Shown here one piece after another: positions 22,072 through 33,184 of a stretch of 64,000 nucleotides of DNA; within the stretch, counting starts at the first letter, position 1; each line of letters begins with the position of its first letter. The position numbers were made by a program, and so were the translations under genes. A model generated the notes under the pieces. That model was not told the DNA's origin, did no database searches, and was given only the letters and a program-made list of their open reading frames with translations. The stretch comes from Bimuria novae-zelandiae CBS 107.79 (Eukaryota; Ascomycota; Dothideomycetes; Pleosporales; Didymosphaeriaceae). The stretch covers positions 685,941 through 749,940 of the forward strand of contig ML976667.1 of the NCBI GenBank assembly GCA_010015655.1, in the 5' to 3' direction.

Positions 22072-24567
22072 ATGGCTGAAGCGTCAGCAACCATCAATCT
22101 CAGGGTCCTGTCGCCGTCGACCGAGGTAGAGGGCGGCCTCAACTTCGTAGACCTCTCCGCTGCCGTCACGATTCGCGAGCTACGGCAGAGGATCCAAGAT
22201 GCCGCACCGAGCAGGCCGACGCCGGATCGCATGCGCCTGATCTACCGGGGACGAGTGGTGGCCAATGACAACGATAGCCTGCAAGACATCTTTGGACTTG
22301 ACAATGTTAGTGACAAGCGGTTCCGTCTCCAAAGTTGGGGTGCTGTCTCCCGGCTTTCTCCATGGGCGACTCCACACAATTCCCTTCCAGCTGTACGGAT
22401 ATAGTTACCTAACAACCAGCAGATCCGCGAATCCAAAGATCAAAGCCTCCACCTAGTCTTGCGTGAGCTTCCCTCCTCTGCGTCGGCGCCCTCGCCTGCG
22501 CCGCGATCCTCAACTGCCCCGCCGAACCCGCTGCAACCAGGCGCACCGCAGAGCCCTCTACAGGCAAACCCGTTCCGTACCATACCAGATGCCCGGCCAA
22601 ACACGCAACCGCCGCCACAGGCACCGCAGCCGCACCACCACCACCACCACCACCACCCCCACCATCACCATTTCTTCCGTCCACCGCCTCCTCGTCCAGG
22701 GCCGCTTGCCCCGATAATGAACCCGCTTCCGCCCCAATTTCCGCATATGCCTCTGCCTCCACACCTGCAGCAGCAGTTTGCTCAAGTGGTAAGGGATCAC
22801 GAGGCTCAGCGATTGCGCGATGGACAAGCTCAAGGGCAACAAGCACCCCAAGGGCAGCCCACGGGCTTGCCCGACCTTCCTGGCGGCCACAACCGCGTCA
22901 TTCGACGAGAAGGGATCGGCCCGAACGGCGAGCGCTGGACGGTAACTACAGCCAACATCGCTTTCGGTCCGAATCAGCCCATGCTTCCGCAACCCTTCCC
23001 GCTGCCAGCAAACGGCCTGCCTACAGACGAACAGCTTCAGACCCGCCTGGCTGCTCTTCGCAATGGTCTTCCCGTTCGAGCATCTTCGCCCTTGTCAGGA
23101 AATGTGCCAGATCAGATGCTTCAGCTTATAAGGAGGACAATGGAGCATGCCAGACAAGAGTTGGAGAACGTCAGGGTTCTCCTCCAGCCGCCCGGCGGCC
23201 AAGCGACGGCCAATGGTGCGAGTGCAGCTGCTGACCCACCTGCTTGGCGTATGGATCAGATTAGGCTCTCGGTGCGGAATCTGATCGCGGGTCTAGATGA
23301 CGTAGACCGAGGTCTTGCGACGCTCGCTGCGTACCCTCTGATGGCGCAAAATCGCGGCTTTGTCTCACTACAAGAATCAGCGTCGGATTTACGCCGTCAA
23401 GCTACGCTATTCAATGAATCCCTGAACCAAAATTCACGTGCGGAGACGAGCGACCGGGCATTTTCAACGACGGCTCCGGCATCTGCTTCGGCGCAGGCTC
23501 AACAGGGAGCCCAGCCACCTTCATCCGACGTGCCTACAGAGTTGTTCATTCTGTCCAGCCCACAAGGCCCCGTCGGAATTGTATTTGACCAGCGAGGTAC
23601 TTACAGTACAGGTCCCACAACCATGCCTTTTCAAGCGTTTTCCCAGCAATTCAACGCCAACAGGCTTCAGCTCGGCCATCTTGGACGTCAGATGGGTATT
23701 CGGAATCCTGTTCCTCGACTACCTGCTCACGTCCTGCATCCGTTGGCCGCACACCCAATCCTTGGTCAACAGCCAACCCAGAACGCAAATCAAGCCCATG
23801 TTCCAGATCAGAACGCAAACCAGAATGCAAACGCGAACGCGAACGCTCCGAACCTCGCTCAGCCGGCCCCTGCGGCTCCTGCAGCAGCTGCCGCACAAGG
23901 CAACCGTGTAGACAACATCGCTGGCCATTTATGGCTAATATTCAAGCTGGCTGTCTTCGTCTACTTCTTCGCCGCTGGTGGTGGCTGGTATAGACCCATC
24001 ATGATCTGCATCATTGCCGGTATCGTCTATCTTGCACAAGTAGGCATGTTCGAAGAGCACTTCACCGCTGTGCGTCAATACCTGGAGACCCACCTTCCGC
24101 CTGGCATACTTGGTCTTCCCGAACTTGCAGGTCCCGCTGCAGCTAATCACCGTGCCAACCGCGCGGAAATCCAGCATATACAACCGAATCGCAATCCGAC
24201 TCCTGAGGAAGCGGCACGTAGGCTACAACAGCAACACCAAGATCAGCGCATTGGATGGGTGAGGCAGACGGTGAGGACGACCGAGCGTGCGGTTGCCATA
24301 TTCGTGGCAAGTCTATGGCCTGGGATAGGCGAGCGCATGGTACAGGCGCAAGAGGAGCGCGTGCGCGCTGAGCGGGCGGCTGAGGAGGAGAGGCAGGCCG
24401 AAGAAGAGCGTCGGAGGGAGGAACAGCAAAAGAAAGAGCAGGAGGCTGCAGAGGCGAAGCATGAAGATAGTCAGGACGCGGCTGATGAGACTGCAGCTTC
24501 AGCGTCCAGCAGCAAAGGAAAGGGCAAGACAGCTCGCGTTGAGGATGCAGATGGCGATGTGGACTAG
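22072..24567 (+). CDS. ubiquitin-like domain ER membrane protein, HERP/Usa1-like
   Basis: About 792 residues from two exons (22072..22305 and 22420/22423..24567; the acceptor is a NAGNAG-type cagcag, so one Gln may vary). Residues 5-90 form a ubiquitin-like fold (INLRVLSPSTEVE ... DRMRLIYRGRVV ... SLHLVLREL). A long Pro/Gln-rich linker follows, with a His run (about 12 His near residues 134-147) and an Asn/Ala repeat. Two adjacent hydrophobic segments come next (HLWLIFKLAVFVYFF and PIMICIIAGIVYLAQ), and then a charged coiled coil rich in E/R/Q. A UBL followed by a membrane hairpin is the architecture of HERPUD1 and yeast Usa1, scaffolds of the Hrd1 ER-associated degradation complex. That role is inferred from architecture, not from a signature motif. 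Confidence 0.8.
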
Positions 24568-25570
24568 GACATTCTGCGATCGTGCAGCTCGATAACGTTG
24601 TGGCATATGAGCAAGTGTAACGTATTTGGGGGTACAGGACGTTGTATTCAAATATGCTCTACATATTTTGCGTGACTTAGCATAGGATATCCCTGGACTA
24701 TCGTGATTCCTTCACGACGTCCAATTCAATTCGACTCGTATTCATCCCTCCGTCGCAACCGAAACGATTATTGTTGATATTACGTGAGCGGCTCGTAACC
24801 GCATTGTGTTGAATGGGCATGCACGGGGTCGTAGGAGCGGCTCATTTCCCGTTTCCGCGCGAGTATCGACCAACGTGCGCTATAAGTCAAAAGCTATTAG
24901 TTTTGTAAAACAAAATGCACGGTGTACGTTTCGAGCAAATGCAAGGAACATGAGCATTACCCGCTATCTCAGAAACGCAACAGAGATAAGGTACTTCAGC
25001 ATATATGATGCACCACTTTGCAGGCAGCTCACGACGAGCCTCACTGCACTTTTGCAGGAGTTTGACGCCTACGCTCTCGAGTGAATGAGATTTCATGCGT
25101 AGACAGTGCACTGGGGGCTTTGCGCAAAGGATTGATCCGCCCTCTTCCGACATTGATCTGTGAACTACCAGTGCGGCCACCACGTGTCGAGACACCATAT
25201 AAAATTGCTGTTTTTGTCTACGAGTAGTATCAGAATGCTGGTGGGAGCGTCTTATAGTCTGTGTAGGAATCTATATGATGACCTAGGAAGGAGCGGAGTC
25301 CGAGCGCGGGTCACTTGCTGCGCAGCAGATGATGCTTTGCCTGACAAAGTACCATGTCTTTTGCCAAAAGAGATTAGGACGTGCAGATATCGAGGATGGA
25401 GAGTCATGCGAAAGTAAAGCGGCTTTGAAAGGAAAAGGCAGCGTTGGAGACGAAGTATAAGAAGGGACAGTAACGCCTTGTACCTCACCACCACCGCACT
25501 CAATCCGCTCAGCACCTTCTCTCCTACCCCTCTACTTCGCTAGCAAACCAACCACCACTCCTCTTTCAAA
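24568..25570. other. intergenic, nothing recognised
   Basis: 1 kb between the UBL gene and the secreted-protein gene. The last 100 bp are C/T-rich, as in many fungal promoters just upstream of the start. Confidence 0.55.
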
Positions 25571-26098
25571 ATGAATTCTACCACCCTCATCGCCCTCGTG
25601 GTTCCTTTCTTCGCCACCGCGACCCCAACGCTGCAGAAGCGCGTCTCTACCTCCATCACACTGTTCCCGAACAAGAACTACGGCGGCACTGGTTACACTA
25701 TCCCTTTCACCGTTGAGGGACCAACTTGTAAATCCTCCTCCCCCGTTCTTCCGCCCTCTTCCCGTACCAAGCTAATCTGGATGTAATACAGGCATCGCCG
25801 CCACGCTCCCCGCGTCCATCGACCTCAAGGCTAGCTCTGTCCGCTTGAGCGCCCATGAGGGCTTCAACTGCTGTCTATCCGCAAGCCAGAACTGTGAGAT
25901 TGCCGACGTAAATGACGCGACTTGGTTTTTCCACGGTGAGTTTATATTCGGTCTGGGACGGATGCGGAGATCGGACGCGGTGTTGGATATAGAGAGAGTT
26001 TGCTGACGAGTGTGGTAGTGGATATTCCCGATTTGAGCACGTCGGATTATATGCATATAGAGGATCGCGTGAGGAGCGTGATTTGCACGTCTGTTTAG
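25571..26098 (+). CDS. small secreted cysteine-containing protein
   Basis: 126 residues from three exons (25571..25727, 25792..25935, 26019..26098; phases close). The first 18 residues (MNSTTLIALVVPFFATAT) form a signal peptide, and LQKR just after is a likely Kex2 site. The mature part begins with ITLFPNKNYGGTGYTIPF, which resembles the beta/gamma-crystallin-like strand pattern of small fungal secreted proteins. It then carries five cysteines (TC, NCC, NC, IC). It has no domain I can name with certainty. Small size, signal peptide, Kex2 site and Cys content make it an effector or cell-surface candidate, by inference only. The 83-nt second intron is supported by the in-frame continuation VDIPDLSTSDYM. 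Confidence 0.75.
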
Positions 26099-26839
26099 AG
26101 TGGCAATGGATGAGTTTGGTGGAAGGAGCGTTGGCGGTGGAGTGAGTTGAGCTTTGAAAAAGATGGAGGTGTTCATTGATGTTTCGACGAGATGTGGGCC
26201 GCAGCTTGCTCACCAGCCTGACTGAACTCACAGCTTCATGTCGTGCTCGAACTGGGCTTTCTTCGGGGCTGCTGGTTAATCATAGGGTGGGATTGTACCC
26301 GACTTAACTACGCGTCGGGCAACATTCATAGACAATATACATCTCTGGTAACTCCTCGTTATAATCGTGTAGGCACTAGTTCTTCCCGCCTTGCGCGCTG
26401 TTCCGACAGCTTCTTCGCATCAATCACTACTAGCAAAAAAAACCACTCCAATTGTTCCAATGCAGACTCGAACCCCTCACCTCCATCTCCCAACAATACC
26501 CTGGTAAAAATAATAGCCACTGTGCCAAAAAGTAGCAAAACTAAAAGCCACTTCGAAGTTCGACATGTAATTTTTGCCTTGCATAATATATATACACAAA
26601 AGAATAACTATCTCGATACCGCGAACTGCGTGTGAGCGGAAGTGAGTGACGTCGTTGCAATTGGCACCCGTCGCGCCTTCCTTACCTATGGTACCTCACC
26701 CAGAAAGTTTGTTCTCATTTCTTTCCTTATACACTTACTCACGCCGACGCACCTCGTAACCTTTGTTTATAAATCTCGCACTCCAAGACGCACGCGTACC
26801 GCGGGCAGAAATCCGCTTCCCTGCAGCCCTTTCGTCACG
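26099..26839. other. intergenic with first copy of a duplicated upstream segment
   Basis: Contains the upstream copy (26640-26702) of a segment repeated at 28143-28205, listed below. The rest is AT-leaning and featureless. Confidence 0.5.
26640..26702 (+). repeat. duplicated upstream segment, copy 1
   Basis: Shares agtgagtgacgtcgttgca, then Y-rich ccttcctYacYtRtggtacc and cacccaR with 28143-28205. It contains TGACGTC, the core of a CRE/bZIP site. In both places a predicted start codon follows, 138 bp downstream here and about 50 bp downstream in copy 2, which suggests a promoter or 5' leader duplicated with its gene. Confidence 0.55.
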
Positions 26840-27760
26840 ATGTCTGCCGCTAGCTCAGCTGGAGCCGAGACTGAAGCCTCTATTAAAGCCTACATTGAAG
26901 CCGGAGAGAAGGAGAATATGCAGCGATACAGAGTAGTAGAGAGGTGGTACTACATATGGTCACGCTTGAGGCCGGCGCAGCAGCACACCATGAAGCCGAT
27001 TCTGGTAGGTGAATCGTTCCACGCTGGGTTAGATAAGAAATAATAGGGTATAGGATAAGGAGAACAAGAAGATTTGCACTTGGGAGAGAAAAATGGAGAT
27101 GGAGGAGGCATCTAAGGGGCACGCTGTTAGCGGCGTCGCAGCTCAGGGTGAATGGCACACCCATAGGGATGATGCTGTTCAAGCTCAAGGGGATGGTATA
27201 ACCATAGGGGTGCTGCGGTTCAGCCTGTGGGAGATGGCGATGCCGAGCACAACTGGAGCTGTGAAGACCGCAAGGCTTTCGGCTTTGTAGCGCACTGTTG
27301 CCGCGTGAAGTCGCGTGAAGAGTTCGACTCTGCTTTCCGCGAATTCCAAGAAGTTCGAGAAGCCGTAAACATTGGAGTTGATCTGGACGACAAGCCTCTC
27401 CTCGAAAGATATCACGAGACGCAGCTGATACTCATACTCTTGAAGGTGCTGTCAATTTTGAGCAAGGTCTGTCCCGCTTGGAAGCAGATAAAAGACTGTG
27501 GTGGGTCTACCTTAACTGTTCATGACAGGTGGAAAATAGCGATGTGTCGGTCCGCAAAACTCGAAGAACAACTATCCGGGTGTCGAACGGATGGAGGGGA
27601 TCCGAGGGATCTACGCGATGTCTGGACCATCGATGTCGTGTTCGATGAAGTCGTATGCAAGATAGGTCACAGAACAGATATGTATCTGATGGTAATGTCT
27701 TCTCATCGTGATTCCATGGAGGCTCGATCGCGGTATGCGAAGCTGAACAGGGATATTTGA
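26840..27760 (+). CDS. hypothetical protein (exon structure uncertain)
   Basis: Unrecognised gene candidate. A first exon from ATG 26840 (MSAASSAGAETEAS ... HTMKPIL, 55 codons) ends at a donor gtaggt after 27004. A long open frame at 27227-27760 (containing REEFDSAFREFQEVREAV and TLTVHDRWKIAMCRSAKLEE) ends at 27760 and has protein-like composition. The stretch between holds three about 40-bp degenerate repeats (27127-27250) and several possible acceptors (ccatag at 27164 and 27208), so I cannot fix the middle exons. The first exon resembles that of the gene at 28258 in its KPIL/QPIV end before a donor, and both lie behind the duplicated segment. Function unknown. Confidence 0.42.
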
Positions 27761-27785
27761 AGCAATTTGGGGGGGTGCCTCGCTC

Positions 27786-27977
27786 ACAGCTAGACTGTGT
27801 AGCGTGGATGGAACCAAACACCGGGTCACACGCAGGTGTGAAACTCTCTTATTGGGGAGAAAGCCAGATTTAGGTGTGCTTACAGCTAGGCTGTGAAGCT
27901 TAGAAGGAACCAGATATTCAGGGTCACAGTTTGCTGTGCGATTGCCTGCCAGAGAAGAAAATTCGATTTAGAATGTA
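27786..27977 (+). repeat. tandem duplication, 96-bp period
   Basis: Two units start with acagctagRctgtg at 27786 and 27882. They also share ggaacca, gggtcaca, and a gagaaRaaa...gatttag end. It lies just downstream of the hypothetical gene at 26840-27760. Confidence 0.6.
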
Positions 27978-28142
27978 AACCGTGAAGTGGAGAAAGCGCA
28001 TAGCCTAAAGTACATTCTCACGACGCTTAGACTCCCTTTTTTGCCACTGATTGATTTTTCTTATTGAGATTTAAAGTTCTACTTTCCTTAGTTGTCTCTG
28101 TCATCCCTAGAGACATAGAGCAAATTACGATGTCGTAGAAGT

Positions 28143-28205
28143 AGAAGTGAGTGACGTCGTTGCACTGTCGCCCGTCGTGCCTTCCTCACTTGTGGTACCC
28201 CACCC
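28143..28205 (+). repeat. duplicated upstream segment, copy 2
   Basis: Second copy of the TGACGTC-containing segment seen at 26640-26702, ending in ggtaccccaccca about 50 bp before the ATG at 28258. Confidence 0.55.
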
Positions 28206-28257
28206 AACCAGATAACTTTTTTCGTCTCACGCCCACCATCTACCATCAACATTCACA

Positions 28258-29102
28258 ATGGCGGCACCGCAGATATCGAACAGCGAAAGCCACATCGCCG
28301 TTGCAGCCATGGCGCTGACCAGAACCCTCCGATTGAAGCCGAACCGCAGCGAAGCGGAAGAAGATATAAGAAAGCAGGCCGAGACGGTAGATGAAACGAG
28401 GGGCGTCATGGAGCAGAACAGTAGCTGTATTCCAGACTGGCAGCCGATTGTGGTGAGTAGCCATGATGGCAGGTCCTCTTTAAAGTCCAGTTGCTGACCA
28501 CACTCAAGATGAATTCATGGAGCGAAAATCCGCGAGCGTCGCGGGAGGGCGCACCGTTAGCGGAGCTTCCCGCCCGAAAACTGGACAGGGCCTGCTGATT
28601 CGGCGGTTGTGCCTCTACAGGACCAGGAGACGCAGAAGGAGGAAAGGAACTGGGGGATTGAAGCCAATGCAGCCAGTGCTATATTCGCTGGCAAACTCGA
28701 GGCGGCAATGCAGCAGTTTGTGAAGACGCTGACGCCAGGAGAGCGAGGTATGTCAACCTTACCTTGGATACATTTGCTGACATTGATCAGCGGTCGCTGA
28801 TGAAGAGGCTCGCTATGACGAGGAAGCAATTCGGCGCGATCTCATCATGCAGCGCGAAAAGCTAAAGCAGTTGCGCACAAGGGCCGATGTTGAGCCAAGC
28901 GAGCGCAGGGTAAAGCCAGTTGAAGTGAGTGAGGGGAAGCAATGCAAGCGAACAACAGCCAGTGACGATGAGCACGTAGGCCGAAATCGTCTGGAATATC
29001 CGCGTTGCAGAGCGAACGCTTTCAAGGAAGCAATACCAGGAAGAACATGAAGCCGCTCCCATTCCAATGAAGCGCAAGCCGGATGATGAAGCAGAGAGGT
29101 AG
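28258..29102 (+). CDS. hypothetical charged protein, four exons
   Basis: Model 28258..28452, 28621..28747, 28791..28924, 28980..29102 gives 192 residues with consistent phases. It is rich in Glu, Lys, Arg and Gln and looks helical (RNWGIEANAASAIFAGKLE, EEAIRRDLIMQREKLKQLR, EIVWNIRVAERTLSRKQYQE). No domain is recognised. Introns 2-4 have gtatgt/gtgagt donors and cag/tag ends; the first (168 nt) may hide another exon, because a motif there (gcaccgttagcggagct) resembles sequence inside the neighbouring gene at 27119-27136. It is probably a diverged paralogue of the gene at 26840-27760. Function unknown. Confidence 0.5.
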
Positions 29103-29690
29103 ACTCAATGTCGTCTGCAGCTCTTGCAGAATCTAGGAGGCCAAAGAAGCCGCGCAATGGTACTAGCTCTTGAAGCATGTTTGTCGCGGTGCTGAAATAG
29201 ACCTTAACAAGGAAAAATTGAAGACATTTCTGCACACATAACTAAGCAGGTCCAGCATACTGTGATAACACTTTGAAGAGAAAGGAGATTGTATTAAATA
29301 AGCCAAATGATGTCAGAGAAGCCTTCAATTCACAGTTACGTGTGAAACAAATAAGCCAATGGGAAAGAAATAGCGCACCCTCGCCATGCTTTCCTTGTGA
29401 TGTCCCACCTAAAAAATATAAAATAAAAAGAACGTGTAGAGATACGAAGTGGTAAAGAGGTGGTACCTCATGTACTGTCGTTTTGATGAAGAGCAGGACG
29501 TAATGAATCTAATCTTGCTACGAACATCTACCAGCTGATAGGCTAGCATTTCAGCATGGCGTTACAGGAGGTGTGAGGCTAGACCTGATTTGCTGTTACC
29601 AGGAGAAGCAAGTGCACCCAGGATATCCTTTAACATTGAACTATTCCCAAACGAAGGCGCGCGGATATAGGCACGAGAAACTAGTACAGT
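29103..29690. other. intergenic, nothing recognised
   Basis: 588 bp between two gene 3' ends; AT-leaning, no repeats or RNA genes seen. Confidence 0.55.
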
Positions 29691-30110
29691 TCACCTCGGC
29701 CTCCCGGGGACCATAGTTGGAGCGCCATCATCAATTTCCTGGCGGCGTAGAATAAAGTTGGTATACAAGGCGACAGCGACCTCCTTTGCCTCCTCCTCCG
29801 TAGACAGGAACGTGCCCGGTTCGTTTCGCTTATCCCACGTGATACTGACGATCTTGGCCCAGATATCAGCGTCAGTCTCACTGGGACTGCCCGCTACGAT
29901 ATCGAGCGCAATCTGCTCATAGCCGGTCCAACTCCTGAAAAAGCGGACGGTAGTGTTGCCCTGGGTGTCAGGTACGTCGGCGTGGATAAGCCATTTGTCG
30001 TCCATGTCTCGTGGTTGAAAGCCCTTCAAGATTTTGGTGTACTCTGCGTGCTTGAGGGGTACGTCCCACTTCGCTGTGGTTGGGTTCTCCATGGGACGGT
30101 TGTCGCGCAT
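29691..30110 (-). CDS. small hypothetical protein, intronless
   Basis: 139 residues, no intron, ending in PTMVPGRPR. No named domain is recognised. The sequence looks like a compact soluble fold: KWLIHADVPDTQGNTTVRFF, SWTGYEQIALDI and EEEAKEVAVALYTNFILRRQ. There is no signal peptide or membrane segment. Its predicted start lies only 321 bp from the left end of the Fot1/pogo-like element, so its promoter borders a RIP-mutated island, yet the frame itself is intact. I judge it a real gene because a codon-like frame fills the space without stops; function unknown. Confidence 0.68.
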   Translation of the reverse strand: MRDNRPMENPTTAKWDVPLKHAEYTKILKGFQPRDMDDKWLIHADVPDTQGNTTVRFFRSWTGYEQIALDIVAGSPSETDADIWAKIVSITWDKRNEPGTFLSTEEEAKEVAVALYTNFILRRQEIDDGAPTMVPGRPR

Positions 30111-30429
30111 TTTGGTTTACAGAATGGTGTCGGTCTCGGGTCTGCGTATATTGGATGATGTGAAGTGGTATTCACGGTTACTTGTGGGATATGTATCAGC
30201 CTGTTGTTTCACCTCGTACAGAACGGGGAATGAGGCAGAAGGGCGGTGCGAAGAATGGCCGCTATGTGGAGAGGCTCCAATATGCGGTCCAGAAGTGTAA
30301 GTCGATAAGCTAGAGAAGGAAGCGCTTGACGAGGAAGTGATGTACTGAGTGAAGATGCGATGGTGGGAGTGAAAGTGGGGCGCATCGTAAGGCTAGCGGC
30401 AGTTCCGAATACCGGCCAATAAAACGCAC
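30111..30429. other. short spacer between a gene start and transposon E1
   Basis: About 320 bp of normal base composition up to the TA at 30430-30431. Promoter of the 29691-30110 gene by position. Confidence 0.5.
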
Positions 30430-30431
30430 TA

Positions 30432-32539
30432 ACGTGTCCGTGCGCAGTGTGCCCGGATTCACAGTGTGCCCCGCAGAACACCAACGCGCGTCTCAACACC
30501 ACAACTCTAACGCGCGATAACTCCACGACTATAGCTCTAATTAATAAGGCGATTAAGGATCTAAAATCGCGAGGTTTAGAAGAATAATTTATATTAAAGG
30601 AAGTTGCTAAAAAGCATAGCGTTAACTAGTTAACTTTAGGGCGGCGATAGAGAGGCGTAATAGGGCCTAGGGATGCTAGGCATGCTAGTAGGCAAGCTCT
30701 TAACCTATAATAAGAGTTAGAGCTTATATAATATATTACTAAGCTTAATAAGTAAGACCTACCTCCTATAAGGGAGATAATTAGGAATTTCTTATTAAAA
30801 GTAGCCCGTTAGTAGCTTAGTAAGAGCTATGTTACTCGCTTTATTAACTAGCACGAGATCTATCTTATTTTAAAGTAAACTATCGCTATAGATTGTACGC
30901 GCCACCTAGCTAATTCTAAGTTAAAATACTATCTTTACTTTAAGCTACTGTATTAAAAGATTACTAAATATTACTTTGAGGCTCGAGATATATATAATAT
31001 AGATAAGAAGGGCTTCTTAATTAGCTTAATAAGTAGAAGTAAGAGGATATTTAGCAAGCGTTAATAGGAGAAGAAGGAGGTTTAAGTATCTCTTTAAGAT
31101 AGATTACGCGAGTTTCTAACACTTCTAGCCTACTACTACGCTAATAGGAGCTTGCTATCTCTAGCCCTTATTTACGTAACTAAAAAAGGAGCTATACGAT
31201 TAAGTTAGGTAAAAGATATTAAGGCAGGAGAACATAAGGTCTTTGTCTTATTATCTTTAATAGGCTAGTTAAACAATAACATAGGCCTAGCTTGGCTTAA
31301 GCAGGTGTTTAATCGCTATATAAAGTAGTAATTAGGGAGATAGTAATTACTTATTCTTAATAGCTATAGATCTTATGTCACGATAGAGTTTATTAACTAC
31401 TATAATTACTATAGAATCCTCCTTATAGTCCTTCCTCCCTATTTAACTTATACGCTCTAGCCGCTTAATATAATACTATTTAAGCTACTTTCTTAAGCCT
31501 ACTCTAACAAGCTTACTAACTATCTACATAAGGCTTAAGGCCTTATTCTAATTAAGAAAGAAGACTTCTTCCTACTCTTCTAGAGCGCCTAGATATCCTC
31601 CTTCACAGAGAGCCTTATATTAAAGGCCTTCGAAGCTACTAGGATCTGGCTAATAGACGCTAATGTTATCCTCCGTAGATTTGCTAGCACGCCAGAAGCT
31701 AAAAGAAGCTTATTATTAAGGCTCTCTAATTATAATTAGAGAAAGATAGATTAATTAGTTTAAGCTACTATTACTAATAGCTATTAGTATAAAGCAAAAA
31801 AGCTGCGTTCTAGCGTTTACTATCTCTCTATGTAGATTGAGCTATTAAAGCATAAGAATAAGGGCTTTAAGAAGGCTCTTTACTATAAGCAGAAATATAA
31901 GAAGAAAGGTAAAGCCTTTAACCTTTAATAGCGCTAGAAGTATTATAATAGTACTATTTACTAGTCTCCTTATAAGCTGCGTAAAGCTTAAGCTAGAGAA
32001 GTAGTACAGGAGCGAGATAAGATAAAAGAGAAACTTTAAAAAGTACAGGCTAAGAAGTAGCGCGAGGAGGCTTAATTATAACGTTAAGTTAAGCTTAAGG
32101 AGAAGCGTGTAGAAAGGTAGAAGCTTAAAGATATTAAGGAGTAAAAGAAAGCTAAAAAAGTAGCTAAACACGCACGTAAAATTAAAGCTTAATACTAAAA
32201 AAAATCTATTTAATAAGCTTAATAACGTAAGCGTAAAGCCTTACGAGTAGTCTTACTAAGTAACAAGCGTTAAAAACGCGCTAGCGCTGCTTACGCTGGT
32301 GTTTAAGCTAGAGATAAGCTATCTGCTACTCTAGCTAAAGTTACATTACGTGGCCGCAACGTCAACCTCCTATAAAAATATAGATAGTACAAGTTAATCG
32401 CAAGCATCTAATTACTACAACACTATATTTCTATCAATATTGAGCTATTGTGTGGCGCTGTACAGCCTCATTTTGAGATTGGGCATGTGGTGTTCTGCGG
32501 GGCACACTGTGAATCCGGGCACACTGCGCACGGGCACGT
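30432..32539 (+). mobile_element. E1: Fot1/pogo-like DDE element, RIP-mutated, full length
   Basis: 2,108 bp with about 52-bp inverted ends (acgtgYccgtgcgcagtgtg inward to gaacacca), flanked by TA at 30430-30431 and 32540-32541. The plus-strand interior is AT-rich with very many TAG/TAA. Reading through them, it keeps the pogo/Fot1 layout: N-terminal DNA-binding half (about 30535-30950), a NIDKKGF-like segment with the first catalytic Asp (about 31000), an LLILDSH-like second Asp region (about 31345), and a PPYLTYTLQPL-like third region (about 31440). The C-terminus is Lys/Arg-rich. Inactive. Confidence 0.88.
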
Positions 32540-32541
32540 TA

Positions 32542-33184
32542 ACGTGCGCCCGTTAGCACCTCCTGCGGAAGGCACGTGGTCTCCTCTAGGCAGCAACGCG
32601 CGCGCAAGGCGGCGAGTTTTCAACGTGCGGTGGGGTGTTGAGGGACCATGGCGCGATGCGAAGATATGCACAAAGGGCATGTGGGTGTGTCTAAGCGTTG
32701 CTTTTTCCTGTTCTTGTTGACCTCGGTCCCGTTGCGTCTGGATTTAGGTAGTGTTACTTCTCTCCATCTGTCGTCGTCGTCAATGATTACGCACGAAAAT
32801 GCAAGAAATTCCCAGCAGGAGTATATCACTAAAATTGACAAACGGTTTACGGTCGGTATGCATGCGTTGATTTTATCAGAGTCTATGGAAGAAACTTGAG
32901 GTAGGCGTAGCTTTAAGCTAGACCTCGTGGTTGTGCGACAGAAGAGACAGATTAGCTTATAGCTCATCTCCCTCTACGAGACTGTATTAGCCTACGCTCA
33001 TCCCCCTCGTTGGCCCAAGAGATACAGAACTAGCTTACGCTCGTCTCCATCGTGGGCTCAAGTGATCGAGAACTAGTTTCAAACTCGTCTCCATCGTCGA
33101 CACGGACTACTCAAAGCTTCTCATCCTTCTCATCCTTCTCATCCTGCACCAAAATCGGTTTCATGCTTCCTACAGCTTCTGAAC
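32542..33184. other. spacer right of E1 with short tandem repeats
   Basis: Non-RIP sequence. It holds four degenerate units beginning aYtag (32951, 32986, 33029, 33072; last two spacings 43 bp), with ctcRtctccatcgt-type cores. Three perfect ttctcatcc 9-mers follow at 33118-33144. No gene called. Confidence 0.5.

Noticed and set aside
26420..26480. B-box-like ggttcgagtct followed by a T run (pol III-like terminator) on the minus strand
   Set aside because: The T-stem does not pair and no A box or cloverleaf is present.
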